DNA of 64,000 bases from Treponema sp. (GTDB lineage: Bacteria; Spirochaetota; Spirochaetia; Treponematales; Breznakiellaceae). Position 1 is the first letter of the stretch, and each line of letters starts with the position of its first letter. The notes under the pieces were generated by a model. The model did not search any database. It had not been told where the DNA came from and worked only from the letters and a program-made list of their open reading frames with translations. A program made the position numbers and the translations under genes. Below are positions 33,222 through 42,175 of this stretch, piece after piece. The stretch lies in NCBI GenBank assembly GCA_009787835.1, contig WQSN01000004.1:1-64000 (forward strand), given 5' to 3'.

Positions 33222-34481
33222 ATGAAAGAGATATTATTTTCATATATAAATAATTCAATAGACCTGGCTGTTGAACTTGAAACAGGGCTTACAAAATGGC
33301 CGGCTATTTCACCTGAATCAGGCGGTGAAGGCGAACTGGATAAGTGCATTTTCCTGCAATCGTGGCTAAAAACGCATGGCATTACTGAACTGGAGCGTTT
33401 TGACGCGCCGGATAACAGAGCGAAGGGCGGAGTACGGCCAAATCTTGTCGCTACCATAAACGGGATCGAAGACGGAGAAGAGAGCGGCAGGCTTTGGATT
33501 TTAGGTCACATTGATGTTGTTCCGCCGGGCGATGAAAATTTATGGGACAGCGATCCATGGACTGTTATACGAAGGAATGATTCAGAAGGCGCAAAGTTAA
33601 TCGGGCGCGGGGTGGAAGATAATCAGCAGGGGATTGTTTCTTCTGTGCTTGCGGCTTTGGCTTTTTGCGCGCAGGGAATTAAACCGCAGCGAACGATTAA
33701 ACTCCTATTCGCATCTGATGAGGAAGTTGGATCAGTTTACGGCATAAACTGGCTTGTTGATAATCACAGATATTTGTTCAGAAAGAATGATATGGTGCTT
33801 GTTCCCGACGGAGGCGATTTAAAGGGTGAGTTTATAGAGATCGCGGAAAAAAACATTCTATGGGTGAAATTTATAACTCACGGAAAACAAACGCACGGAG
33901 CGATGCCGGACACAGGCGCGAACGCGTATCTCGCGGGAGCTGAACTTACAGTCCGTCTGCATGAAGGGCTTTCAACCGTTTTCGGCGAGCGCGATCCATT
34001 ATTTGATCCTGACTACTCTACCTTTCAGCCTACAAAAAAGGAAGCCAATGTTCCAAATATAAACACAATTCCGGGAGAGGATGTTTTTTACATGGATATG
34101 CGCATCCTTCCCCGTTATTCTCCTGAAGCTGTGTTAGCTGAAATTGACAGGATTAAAGCTGCGGTAGAGGCAAAATATCACGTAACGGTTGAATATGAGC
34201 TGCTGCAGTCAATGGTATCAAAACCAACAGCCAAGGACACGCCTCTTGTAAAAATGTTAAGTAAAGCAGCCGCACAAGTATACGGCGTTCAGCCAGTACC
34301 CATCGGCATCGGAGGCGGAACCATGGCCGCTTCTTTGCGTAACGCCGGAATTGACTGCGCGGTCTGGACAAAAACAGACAGATCCCTTCACAAACCGAAT
34401 GAGTATACTCTTCTGGATAACATCACAGGCGACGCAAAAGTGATGGCCCTGCTTGCAATGGAAAGTGAAAATAATAATTAA
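33222..34481 (+). CDS. M20-family metallo-dipeptidase
   Basis: A co-catalytic zinc peptidase of 419 residues. ILGHIDVVPPG holds the first His ligand and the Asp, GRGVEDNQQG the bridging Asp, and FASDEEVGS the general-base and ligand glutamates. GTHGAMP-like and HKPNEY (near the C-terminus) are the lid and last His motif. Family members of this type cut dipeptides or N-acyl amino acids in the cytoplasm; no signal peptide is present. It stands between galE and the helicase with its own short upstream region. Confidence 0.88.
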   Translation: MKEILFSYINNSIDLAVELETGLTKWPAISPESGGEGELDKCIFLQSWLKTHGITELERFDAPDNRAKGGVRPNLVATINGIEDGEESGRLWILGHIDVVPPGDENLWDSDPWTVIRRNDSEGAKLIGRGVEDNQQGIVSSVLAALAFCAQGIKPQRTIKLLFASDEEVGSVYGINWLVDNHRYLFRKNDMVLVPDGGDLKGEFIEIAEKNILWVKFITHGKQTHGAMPDTGANAYLAGAELTVRLHEGLSTVFGERDPLFDPDYSTFQPTKKEANVPNINTIPGEDVFYMDMRILPRYSPEAVLAEIDRIKAAVEAKYHVTVEYELLQSMVSKPTAKDTPLVKMLSKAAAQVYGVQPVPIGIGGGTMAASLRNAGIDCAVWTKTDRSLHKPNEYTLLDNITGDAKVMALLAMESENNN

Positions 34482-34497
34482 AACATGAGATTGGCAA

Positions 34498-36579
34498 TTG
34501 AAACTTAATTCAGCTAAAATCATCGCCGCCCTGCAGGAGGGCGGGTCTGTAGCGTCGAAGCTTGATTTATATGAACCGAGGCAGTCTCAGCTTGATCTTC
34601 TCTCTCTTATAATCCGCGCGTTTAATGAGGATACATTTTGCATGGCGGAAGCGGGAACCGGCGTGGGCAAATCGTTTGCCTATCTTCTTCCGGCGATGAA
34701 CTTTGCTCTCGCGGGCAGGGAGAAGGTGGTAATTTCTACAGCTACAATTACGCTTCAGCGGCAGTTGTTTGAAAAGGACATTCCGGTCGTCGCTTCAGCG
34801 GCAGAAGGCGCAAAAATCAAGGCTGTCATCATGAAAGGAAGGGGGAATTATCTCTGTTTCCGGCGCCTTGATGATGTTTTACGCGAGCCGCCTCTTGATA
34901 AAAATGAGTATGAAGAAGTAAAAAAAATCAGCGAATGGGCGGTTAATACAAAAACCGGCGAAAGGGTGCAGCTTGATTTTATGCCCTCCGATCAGGTTTG
35001 GTCCAATGTCTGTTCAGAATCGGATCTGTGTCTTGGATCGCGCTGCCAATGGATTGAACGGTGTTTTATTTTCGCAATGCGCAGGGAAGCGAATAACGCC
35101 CATATCATTGTCGTAAACCATCACCTGTTGTTCGCAGATCTTGCAGCCCGTTTCCAGGGCGCAGGATATGAGAAAGCGGTTATACTACCGCCATTTTGCA
35201 GGCTGATAATTGACGAAGCTCACACAATGGAAAAAGCTGCCACTTCATTTTTCTCCGCAGAATTCGCGCGCACCGGAATTTCCCGTCAGCTTGGCAGACT
35301 TTATAACAAGCGCCGTCACAGGGGCTTGTTGATCAGGCTCTGCTCTTTTCTGCCGCCGGATGACGACCTATTAGACAGCATGGCCGGCGCTGTTGAAAAA
35401 ATCCGCCATGCTGCCGATGAACTTGATGAATGCGGCCTTGAGTTCTGCGGAGAAGAAGGAATATTCAGGTTATCGCCCGCGATAGATGAATCGGCTCTGC
35501 AGGCTTCTCTCTTCCCGCGATTTATAACACTGCGTAAAAACATACTGGCTCTTACCTCAATAGTCCGGGGTATAACAGAAAAGCTGGACGAAGAGATGGA
35601 AGGCGAACCTGTTATCTGGGAAATAAAAGCGATCATAAAACGGCTTGAAGGAATCGGCGAAATCTGTTCCGCATTCTGCAATTATAAAAAGCACGAGGAT
35701 GATGTTTTATGGATTGAAAGACAGCGCCTGACAGGCAATCCATGGGCTGTCTTTACAAGAACTCCGCTTGATTTGGCTCCAAAACTGAAGGACAGCGTAT
35801 TTTCACCTAACAAAACTGTTGTTTGCGTTTCCGCTACCCTGGCAATAAACGATGACTTTTCCTACTGGGCAGGCCGGTGCGGCATTGCATCTGTTGATAA
35901 CCGCGAGATCCTTTCAGGCTGCTTCCCCTCGCCTTTTCCGTATTCCAGCGCAGCACTTCTTGCGGCACCTGTGGACGCTCCCCTGCCCGACCATGACGGT
36001 TATCAGGAGTATATCAACAAGGCAATAGGAAAGCTTGCGGCAATCGCGGGCGGCTCGGCGCTCATTCTTTTTACATCCTACAAGTCCCTGCAAAGCGCGT
36101 ATCCTGAGGCAAGGAATGAACTTGAGCCGCTTGGCATCCGCTGCCTTAAACAGGGCGATGATGATCGCACCCGCCTTCTTCAGAACTTTCTTTCCGATAC
36201 CCAATCCTGTCTTTTTGCCACAGATTCATTCTGGGAAGGAGTTGACGCCCCAGGCGACACACTGCGCCTTGTAATTATATGCAGGCTTCCATTCCGCACT
36301 CCGGGCGATCCTGTATTTGAAGCCCGCAGCGAAGCAGTGCAAAAAAACGGCGGAAACCCGTTTATGGAACTTTCCCTGCCGCAGGCTGTAATGAAATTCA
36401 AGCAAGGCTTCGGCAGACTTATGCGGCGCAGCGCGGATCACGGAGTTGTCGCGGTTCTTGACGGCCGTCTCCTTAAAAAAAAATACGGACAACTTTTTTT
36501 GCGTTCCCTGCCTGAAACCAGAACCAGTTTCTGCGAATTAAATAATATACTGAAGGATATGGAAAGTTTTTTATTTTAA
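34498..36579 (+). CDS. DinG/XPD-like ATP-dependent DNA helicase
   Basis: A superfamily 2 helicase of 693 residues. AEAGTGVGKSFAYLLP is the Walker A motif, DEAHTME the Walker B DEAH box, and FATDSFWEGVDAPG and QGFGRLMRR the C-terminal motifs V and VI. Four cysteines between motifs I and II (CFRR, CSESDLCLGSRC, ERC) match the 4Fe-4S cluster of the XPD/DinG group. It probably resolves R-loops, G-quadruplexes or repair intermediates. The start is a TTG at 34498 with only a weak ribosome site, 16 bp after the peptidase gene. Confidence 0.9.
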   Translation: MKLNSAKIIAALQEGGSVASKLDLYEPRQSQLDLLSLIIRAFNEDTFCMAEAGTGVGKSFAYLLPAMNFALAGREKVVISTATITLQRQLFEKDIPVVASAAEGAKIKAVIMKGRGNYLCFRRLDDVLREPPLDKNEYEEVKKISEWAVNTKTGERVQLDFMPSDQVWSNVCSESDLCLGSRCQWIERCFIFAMRREANNAHIIVVNHHLLFADLAARFQGAGYEKAVILPPFCRLIIDEAHTMEKAATSFFSAEFARTGISRQLGRLYNKRRHRGLLIRLCSFLPPDDDLLDSMAGAVEKIRHAADELDECGLEFCGEEGIFRLSPAIDESALQASLFPRFITLRKNILALTSIVRGITEKLDEEMEGEPVIWEIKAIIKRLEGIGEICSAFCNYKKHEDDVLWIERQRLTGNPWAVFTRTPLDLAPKLKDSVFSPNKTVVCVSATLAINDDFSYWAGRCGIASVDNREILSGCFPSPFPYSSAALLAAPVDAPLPDHDGYQEYINKAIGKLAAIAGGSALILFTSYKSLQSAYPEARNELEPLGIRCLKQGDDDRTRLLQNFLSDTQSCLFATDSFWEGVDAPGDTLRLVIICRLPFRTPGDPVFEARSEAVQKNGGNPFMELSLPQAVMKFKQGFGRLMRRSADHGVVAVLDGRLLKKKYGQLFLRSLPETRTSFCELNNILKDMESFLF

Positions 36580-36618
36580 CAGTATAATTTTTAATTACTC
36601 CAATAATAATGCTGATAC

Positions 36619-36668
36619 TTAAAATATTGATTTTAACTACGGCTCTGTGTTTAAAATATTGGTTTAAC
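36619..36668 (+). promoter_or_regulatory. Promoter region of the chemosensory operon with a 32-bp-phased direct repeat
   Basis: TTAAAATATTG-ATTTTAAC (36619-36637) and TTAAAATATTG-GTTTAAC (36651-36668) are near-identical and start 32 bp apart, about three helical turns. TTGATT (36628) with TAAAAT (36652) at 18 bp could be the promoter, so the second copy covers the -10. The arrangement could bind a dimeric regulator on one face of the DNA. A clear AAGGAG ribosome site precedes the first CheW gene at 36682. Confidence 0.45.
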
Positions 36669-36681
36669 ACAAGGAGAAAAT

Positions 36682-37167
36682 ATGTCTGATATTTCTGAAA
36701 ATGAAAATAGCGCCATAATTGAAAGCGAAAATGTTAACAGTGAAAAATATATGATCTTCTCTGTCCTGGACAAGTTATACGGTTTTCCTTCCCGCCAGAT
36801 TAGTGAAATCGCGATATTCGACGCGGTATATCCGCTGCCCCTGCTGCCGCCTTATGTTCTTGGAGTCATTAACAGGTATTCAGTGCCTTACGCGCTATTT
36901 GACATCGCGCAGATGTTGTACAGGACGCCTGGCAAACGAAATAAAATTCTGGTCTTCAAGGATGAAATTGACAGGGTAGCCATCCTGATAGACGATATTT
37001 CAGGCATTGCCGATGTGCCTGAACAGGAACTTCTTCTGATAGAGAGAAGCTCGGAATCCAATGATTCAACTGAGTCTATATCAGCTTCATTTAACTGGGA
37101 AGGAAATGATGTACTTGTTCTTGACATAGAGAGTATTTTAAAGCGCGTAACGCAGGAAACGGCCTGA
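36682..37167 (+). CDS. CheW-type adaptor protein
   Basis: The 161-residue protein is a single CheW domain after a 20-residue acidic N-terminal tail. FSVLDKLYGFPSRQISEI, LPLLPPYVLGVINRYSVPYALFD and VAILIDDISGIADVP follow the CheW beta-barrel pattern. It links MCP receptors to CheA in the array. First gene of the chemosensory operon, with AAGGAGAAAAT before the ATG. Two bases separate it from the second CheW-like gene. Confidence 0.9.
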   Translation: MSDISENENSAIIESENVNSEKYMIFSVLDKLYGFPSRQISEIAIFDAVYPLPLLPPYVLGVINRYSVPYALFDIAQMLYRTPGKRNKILVFKDEIDRVAILIDDISGIADVPEQELLLIERSSESNDSTESISASFNWEGNDVLVLDIESILKRVTQETA

Positions 37168-37169
37168 CA

Positions 37170-37613
37170 ATGAGGGTATTTCTCTGTTCCTATGACGGTT
37201 TTTCAGTCGCAATTCCTATGAACTCGGTTGCATCTCTTATAATACATAAAAGCGCGCCGGATGAATCTTCGCGTGCAATTGAACATGATTCTGCCAGCAA
37301 TAATACCTATATTTCCCTTCCGCTGCTATTGGGCAATCCGCAAGCTGTTATACGACATGGAATACTGCTTAAAAACAGCGGCAATGAAGAACAGGATGAA
37401 ACAGAAGATATAATAAAAAATAAAACAATTCTCTTAACAACTGAAGTTGAATGTGAACAACAAATCCCCGATAAAAATATTTTTCCTGTTCCAAAGATAC
37501 TGGGTGTTTTTGACTTTTCATCAATTTTTAACAGAATCTCCTTTAATTCGCGGAATATAATACTTTTTTTTAACACTGAAAAATTCAATAATAAAACGGG
37601 GAGCGCGGCATGA
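37170..37613 (+). CDS. Divergent CheW-like protein
   Basis: A 147-residue protein with recognisable CheW beginnings (MRVFLCSYDGFSVAIPMNSVASLI) but an altered middle: the usual G.I..RG..IP..D segment is not clear. It keeps the terminal strand pattern (NIILFFNTEK). It may be a second adaptor that binds one receptor class, comparable to the two unequal CheW proteins (FrzA/FrzB) of the Myxococcus Frz system. It overlaps cheB by four bases. Confidence 0.65.
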   Translation: MRVFLCSYDGFSVAIPMNSVASLIIHKSAPDESSRAIEHDSASNNTYISLPLLLGNPQAVIRHGILLKNSGNEEQDETEDIIKNKTILLTTEVECEQQIPDKNIFPVPKILGVFDFSSIFNRISFNSRNIILFFNTEKFNNKTGSAA

Positions 37614-38617
37614 TCAGAACATTGATAGTTGATGACAGTCCTTTGGTGCGCGCGATTATCAGGGATTTTCTTGAAAGCGACGGATCATTTAAAATAACAG
37701 GCGAAGCTGAAAACGGACTTGACGGCATATCGAAGGCGCAGCAGCTTATGCCTGACCTGATTACCATGGATATAGAAATGCCTGTGATGAACGGACTTGA
37801 AGCCACAGGCGAGATAAAAAAACTGCTTGATATTCCCATAGTTGTTATAAGCACCCATGATACCGCGAAAATGGCCTATGACGCGACAGTTAAGGGTGCT
37901 ATGGAATTTTTCACCAAGGATATTTTTACAGGAAAGATGAGCGGACAGCAGCGGGAAAATATATTAAATACCTTAAAGCAAATAGCAGCCATCAGAAAAA
38001 AGAATTCAATTTTCAAGGAACAAAAAAATACATCTTTGGTAGCCTCTCGAAAGATTTGCTGCGCTGTTATCGCATCTTCCACAGGAGGACCTGTAGCTCT
38101 CAGTAAATTATTCGCACAGCTTCCCAAAAAATTCCCTGTTCCGGTAATTTTGGTTCAGCACAATACATCAGGCTTTGACCGCGGTTTCGTGCAATGGCTT
38201 GACGGTTATACTCCTCTGGATGTCATTCTTGCCGAAGAACGAATGCTCCCCGTCAGAGGAAATATTTATGTCGCGCCTACCGACATACATCTTGTGCTTA
38301 ACAACTCAGGCCTCGCCTTCGATAACAGCGAGCCTGTGATCAATCAAAAGCCGGCAGCCGATCTTCTTTTCAAAAGCGCGGCCTCCCTTTACAGGGAAAC
38401 CCTTGTTTCTGTAGTTCTTACCGGCATGGGCAGCGACGGAGCCGAAGGAACACGTTATGTAAAACAAGCAGGCGGTATAACAATCTCCCAGGATGAGGAA
38501 TCATCAATGATTTATGGTATGCCCCAGGCAGCCGCGCAAACAGGCTGCGTAGACATGGTTTTACCGCTTGATAAAATCGCGCAGCAGCTTGTATTCTTAA
38601 CCAGGGAGGATAAATAA
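37610..38617 (+). CDS. cheB: CheB methylesterase with receiver domain
   Basis: Receiver domain at residues 1-125 with phospho-acceptor Asp54 (LITMDIEMP), then a methylesterase domain with the catalytic triad: Ser in ASSTGGP, His in VQHN and Asp in GMGSDGAEG. It removes methyl groups from receptor glutamates (and deamidates glutamines) for adaptation, after CheA phosphorylation. 335 residues is a normal length. It is coupled to the CheW-like gene by an ATGA overlap and sits three bases before cheR. Confidence 0.95.
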   Translation: MIRTLIVDDSPLVRAIIRDFLESDGSFKITGEAENGLDGISKAQQLMPDLITMDIEMPVMNGLEATGEIKKLLDIPIVVISTHDTAKMAYDATVKGAMEFFTKDIFTGKMSGQQRENILNTLKQIAAIRKKNSIFKEQKNTSLVASRKICCAVIASSTGGPVALSKLFAQLPKKFPVPVILVQHNTSGFDRGFVQWLDGYTPLDVILAEERMLPVRGNIYVAPTDIHLVLNNSGLAFDNSEPVINQKPAADLLFKSAASLYRETLVSVVLTGMGSDGAEGTRYVKQAGGITISQDEESSMIYGMPQAAAQTGCVDMVLPLDKIAQQLVFLTREDK

Positions 38618-38620
38618 CGC

Positions 38621-40162
38621 GTGGCTTTTTCCGATACATTAGCTGAAATTCCTGAAGAAGTAATATCAAGCCCTTCCCTATTATTCCTGTATTACAGGAT
38701 TGAACAATTATTCGGCATAAGGGCGGGAAGTTCATCTCTGAAAAAATTAAACGATTATCTTGAAAAAAAAATAAACGCTTCATTTATTGAAAACCCTGCC
38801 GCCTATGAACGCCTAATTTCATCAGGAGAGAATATATCAGAAATATCAGGATTAATAACGATAAATGAAACATATTTTTTCAGGGAGGGAGCGCATTTCA
38901 GCCTGCTTTTAACATTGCTTCCGCGTCTTTTAAACCTAAACCACCCAATTCAAATATGCTCGGCTGCCGCCTCTACAGGCTGCGAAGCGTACAGTATCGC
39001 CATGCTTCTTGATTATTACTCAAAAGACAATCAATTAATTGATTTTGAAATTGACGCTTTTGATATCAGCGCCGAAGCGATAGAAACAGCAAAAAACGGG
39101 CGTTATACGGCAAATTCCCTGCGCAGCGACGGTTCAGAGTGGAAATATATTTTCGACTCGTATCTTTTAAATGAAAACAGCGAATATATTGTGTCGCAAA
39201 ACATCAGGGAAAAGGTACGTTTTTTTACCCGCAATATCATGCATGACTTTGAAAAAAAATATGATGTTATTTTTTTCAGGAACGCGCTGATTTATTTTAC
39301 ATCCAAAAACAGATTTGAAGTTATTAATAATCTTGTTAAATCACTTTCTGATAACGGGTTTCTTTTTTCAGGAATTTCAGAAACATCATCAATACAGCAT
39401 CCGCTGCTTGCAAACCTGTACTCATCTGATACATTTTATTTTCAGAAAACCGCAGGTTTCAATAATTATGAATTTAATTCCAGCATGGATATTGTTTATA
39501 AACTGAAACCAGCGGACAAATCAGGCAGAGAAAAGCAAAACGGTGTTTCACTTAACGCTCAGGATACGGAGCCTCAGCCTGAAATTGTAAATGATTTCTC
39601 GCGTGATAAACCCGTAAAGGAGACAGAAAATATTCCATCCGGACAAAACACACTTCCTGTTTCCATCGCTGAAATAGAAGGCATTCTGAAAAATGAAGAA
39701 GGCCGCCTAAACGCGCAGAAAACAATTGATCTAATTTCATCTGATAACTCTAAATCCCTGAACGGCAGCGAACTTGCCGCCGCTGTTGTGTTTTTTCTTA
39801 ATATACAGGATTATAATTCAGCGGCTTTTATTCTGACGCATCTTGAGAATATCAGTTCATGCGCTTTGGTTAAATTCCTGCGCGGTGAATATTTTTTCAT
39901 GCAGGGCAGTGCCGAAAGCGCGGAACAGTATTTTAAGGAAGCTGAAATAAAAGATAAAGTATTCTGGCCGGCGTTATACAGGGCAGCGTCTCTTGCCGCT
40001 GACGGAAACCGTACAAGGTATGAATATAAAATAAAAAAAGCAATTGAAAGCATTGAGCTTTCCCAGAATCAGGGCGCGGAGAGCCGGTATGAATGTTTTA
40101 TGGGAGGTTTTTCCTCAAATTATTTTCTCAGGATTCTGGAGAAAAAATTATTAAATATCTAA
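38621..40162 (+). CDS. cheR: CheR methyltransferase with C-terminal helical (TPR-like) extension
   Basis: Residues 20-280 form a CheR-type protein-glutamate methyltransferase: NETYFFRE (82-89) and FFRNALIYF match the family. The SAM-binding motif reads CSAAASTGCEAYSIAM (113-128) instead of the usual STGEEPYS, so Glu/Pro are replaced by Cys/Ala. A low-complexity linker (300-350) leads to a helical C-terminal region (about 360-490) resembling TPR repeats, as in FrzF of Myxococcus. The start is a GTG; GGGAGGA about ten bases upstream lies at the cheB stop. Confidence 0.87.
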   Translation: MAFSDTLAEIPEEVISSPSLLFLYYRIEQLFGIRAGSSSLKKLNDYLEKKINASFIENPAAYERLISSGENISEISGLITINETYFFREGAHFSLLLTLLPRLLNLNHPIQICSAAASTGCEAYSIAMLLDYYSKDNQLIDFEIDAFDISAEAIETAKNGRYTANSLRSDGSEWKYIFDSYLLNENSEYIVSQNIREKVRFFTRNIMHDFEKKYDVIFFRNALIYFTSKNRFEVINNLVKSLSDNGFLFSGISETSSIQHPLLANLYSSDTFYFQKTAGFNNYEFNSSMDIVYKLKPADKSGREKQNGVSLNAQDTEPQPEIVNDFSRDKPVKETENIPSGQNTLPVSIAEIEGILKNEEGRLNAQKTIDLISSDNSKSLNGSELAAAVVFFLNIQDYNSAAFILTHLENISSCALVKFLRGEYFFMQGSAESAEQYFKEAEIKDKVFWPALYRAASLAADGNRTRYEYKIKKAIESIELSQNQGAESRYECFMGGFSSNYFLRILEKKLLNI

Positions 40163-40177
40163 AAGAAGGAGATTTGA

Positions 40178-42175
40178 ATGCCGGGTAAAAGCTTAAAAAT
40201 ATCAACCAAACTGGTTATCAGCGCAGCCGCTTTCCTATTGCCTCTGGGAATTATGCTCTTTTTAATTATTTCCTCTTCCGTTGCTGAAATACAAAAAAAC
40301 CGTCTTGAATTAAACGGCCTTAATGTTCTTCGTCCGGCCGTATCTCTAATGCAGGTTATCCCGTTATATGTCAGTTACGCCGCAGACGGCAAAAGCGGCA
40401 ATATTGAATTCTCAAGGATGCATACATCAGATTTAATCAATGAACTAATTGAGAAATATCACATATACTTCGGCGCGGAAAATTATTCTGTCCAGCCTCA
40501 ATTATTATATGAGACATGGAATCATTTCTCGGGCAGCTCGTTACGCGAAACAATTTTATGGGGCAGTACGCAGTTTACTGGAATTCTGCATGATATAATA
40601 ATTGACATATCTGACATATCAGGTCTTGCCAACAGCAGGGAAATTCAAAGCACATATATTGTAAAAGCCGCGGTTCATGAACTGCCCCAGGCGCAGGAAA
40701 GAATTATTTCAATCAGTAACATGTTAAGAACGGTGGAAGACGGCGCTTTTACCCAGAGACGCAGAGATGAACTTGAACTTTCGCTTATGCTCCTTACCCA
40801 TTCAGACAATGCGCGCATACAGAATATTTTTAACACAGCGTCAGCCTACAAAAAGCGAAACGCCATAGAAGTTGACTCTTTCGAATCGCAGTTAAAATCA
40901 TGTTATGACAGCTTTACGCATTTTTCCGACGCTGTAAATTATGTTCTTGATACCGGCAATATAAACATAAATGATGTATCCGTACTTAATGATATCGCGG
41001 CCCATGCGATAGATTCCTCATACCGCCTGCAGATTGTCTCGCTGGACATTCTTGAAAATATCATCACGCAAAGAATTGATTCCTATATGCAGCGCACCTT
41101 TTTTTCGCTTCTCGCTACCGCAATATCAATTATCCTTTCCGTTATAATTATCATAATCACAATTAATAGTATACACAAATCCACCATTGCCATGGGAAAT
41201 ATTTTCAAGCAGCTCCATGAAAATAATCTAACCGTAAAAGTCAAAGACATGTCAGGAGATGAACTTGGCAAATTCATGTCCGCCCTTGACAATTTCCTGG
41301 AAAAACTAAACAGCGCGTTTTGTTCATTCAACAGCAACGCTTCCCTTGTTTCAGGCGCAGTGTATGAACTGTCATCCTCCGCAAAGGAAATTACAGCCAC
41401 AGCTAATGAACAGTCCGCAAGCGTGGCGGAAATTGTCAGCACAATGGAGAACAACAAAAATCTTTCCACTCAGGCAGCCGAAAAAACCGCGGAAGTGGCG
41501 TCCCTCGCCTCGCAAACCCAGGAATTGAGCCAGAGAGGCGCGTATCTCCGCGATATAAACGAAGAAATGATGATGGACATACAGAACCAGAACGCCAAAA
41601 TCATAGAAGTAATAAAAAATCTCGCGGAAATGCTTTCACGCATAGACGAGTCCGTTCAGCTTATTGACACAATCGCGGATCATACAAAACTAATAGCATT
41701 TAACGCCGCGCTTGAAGCATCATCATCCGGAGAAGCCGGTTCGCGTTTTGCCGTTGTAGCGGGCGAGATACGCCGGTTTGCGGATAACGTGGTTGAATCA
41801 GTTACGGAAATTAAGGAAAAAATCTGCGAGCTTCAGGACGCTTCGCAGACGCTGATCACGGAAGCGGACAATGGTTCCCTTGCGATTAACACAGGCTACA
41901 AAAACATGATTGAGCAGAAGGAAGTATTTAAAAACATTGTTGACACATCGCAGAATGTCGCCATACGCACCCAGCAGATAACCAATCTGAGCAGACAGCA
42001 GGAGCTAGCAAGCGCGCAGGTTTTTACCGCCCTTAAGGAAATTTCACTTGGCGTTAACCAGTTTGTTTCAGCTACAGCCATGACATCGGCCGCAGTGGAC
42101 AAGCTTAATAACATGTCTGTTGAATTAAAAGAAACTCTTGCAAAATATCAGACAGTAAAAGAGGAAAATATATGA
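40178..42175 (+). CDS. Methyl-accepting chemotaxis protein with periplasmic sensor domain
   Basis: TM1 is at about 13-33, a mostly helical periplasmic sensor fills 35-300, TM2 is at about 307-330, then a HAMP segment (MGNIFKQLHENNLTVKVKD...) and a cytoplasmic coiled coil. The tip reads IADHTKLIAFNAALEASSSGE, where the usual QTNLLALNAAIEAA is changed. No C-terminal CheR-tethering pentapeptide is present. The ligand is unknown. AAGGAG lies nine bases before the ATG. The stop overlaps the next receptor by four bases. Confidence 0.9.
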   Translation: MPGKSLKISTKLVISAAAFLLPLGIMLFLIISSSVAEIQKNRLELNGLNVLRPAVSLMQVIPLYVSYAADGKSGNIEFSRMHTSDLINELIEKYHIYFGAENYSVQPQLLYETWNHFSGSSLRETILWGSTQFTGILHDIIIDISDISGLANSREIQSTYIVKAAVHELPQAQERIISISNMLRTVEDGAFTQRRRDELELSLMLLTHSDNARIQNIFNTASAYKKRNAIEVDSFESQLKSCYDSFTHFSDAVNYVLDTGNININDVSVLNDIAAHAIDSSYRLQIVSLDILENIITQRIDSYMQRTFFSLLATAISIILSVIIIIITINSIHKSTIAMGNIFKQLHENNLTVKVKDMSGDELGKFMSALDNFLEKLNSAFCSFNSNASLVSGAVYELSSSAKEITATANEQSASVAEIVSTMENNKNLSTQAAEKTAEVASLASQTQELSQRGAYLRDINEEMMMDIQNQNAKIIEVIKNLAEMLSRIDESVQLIDTIADHTKLIAFNAALEASSSGEAGSRFAVVAGEIRRFADNVVESVTEIKEKICELQDASQTLITEADNGSLAINTGYKNMIEQKEVFKNIVDTSQNVAIRTQQITNLSRQQELASAQVFTALKEISLGVNQFVSATAMTSAAVDKLNNMSVELKETLAKYQTVKEENI

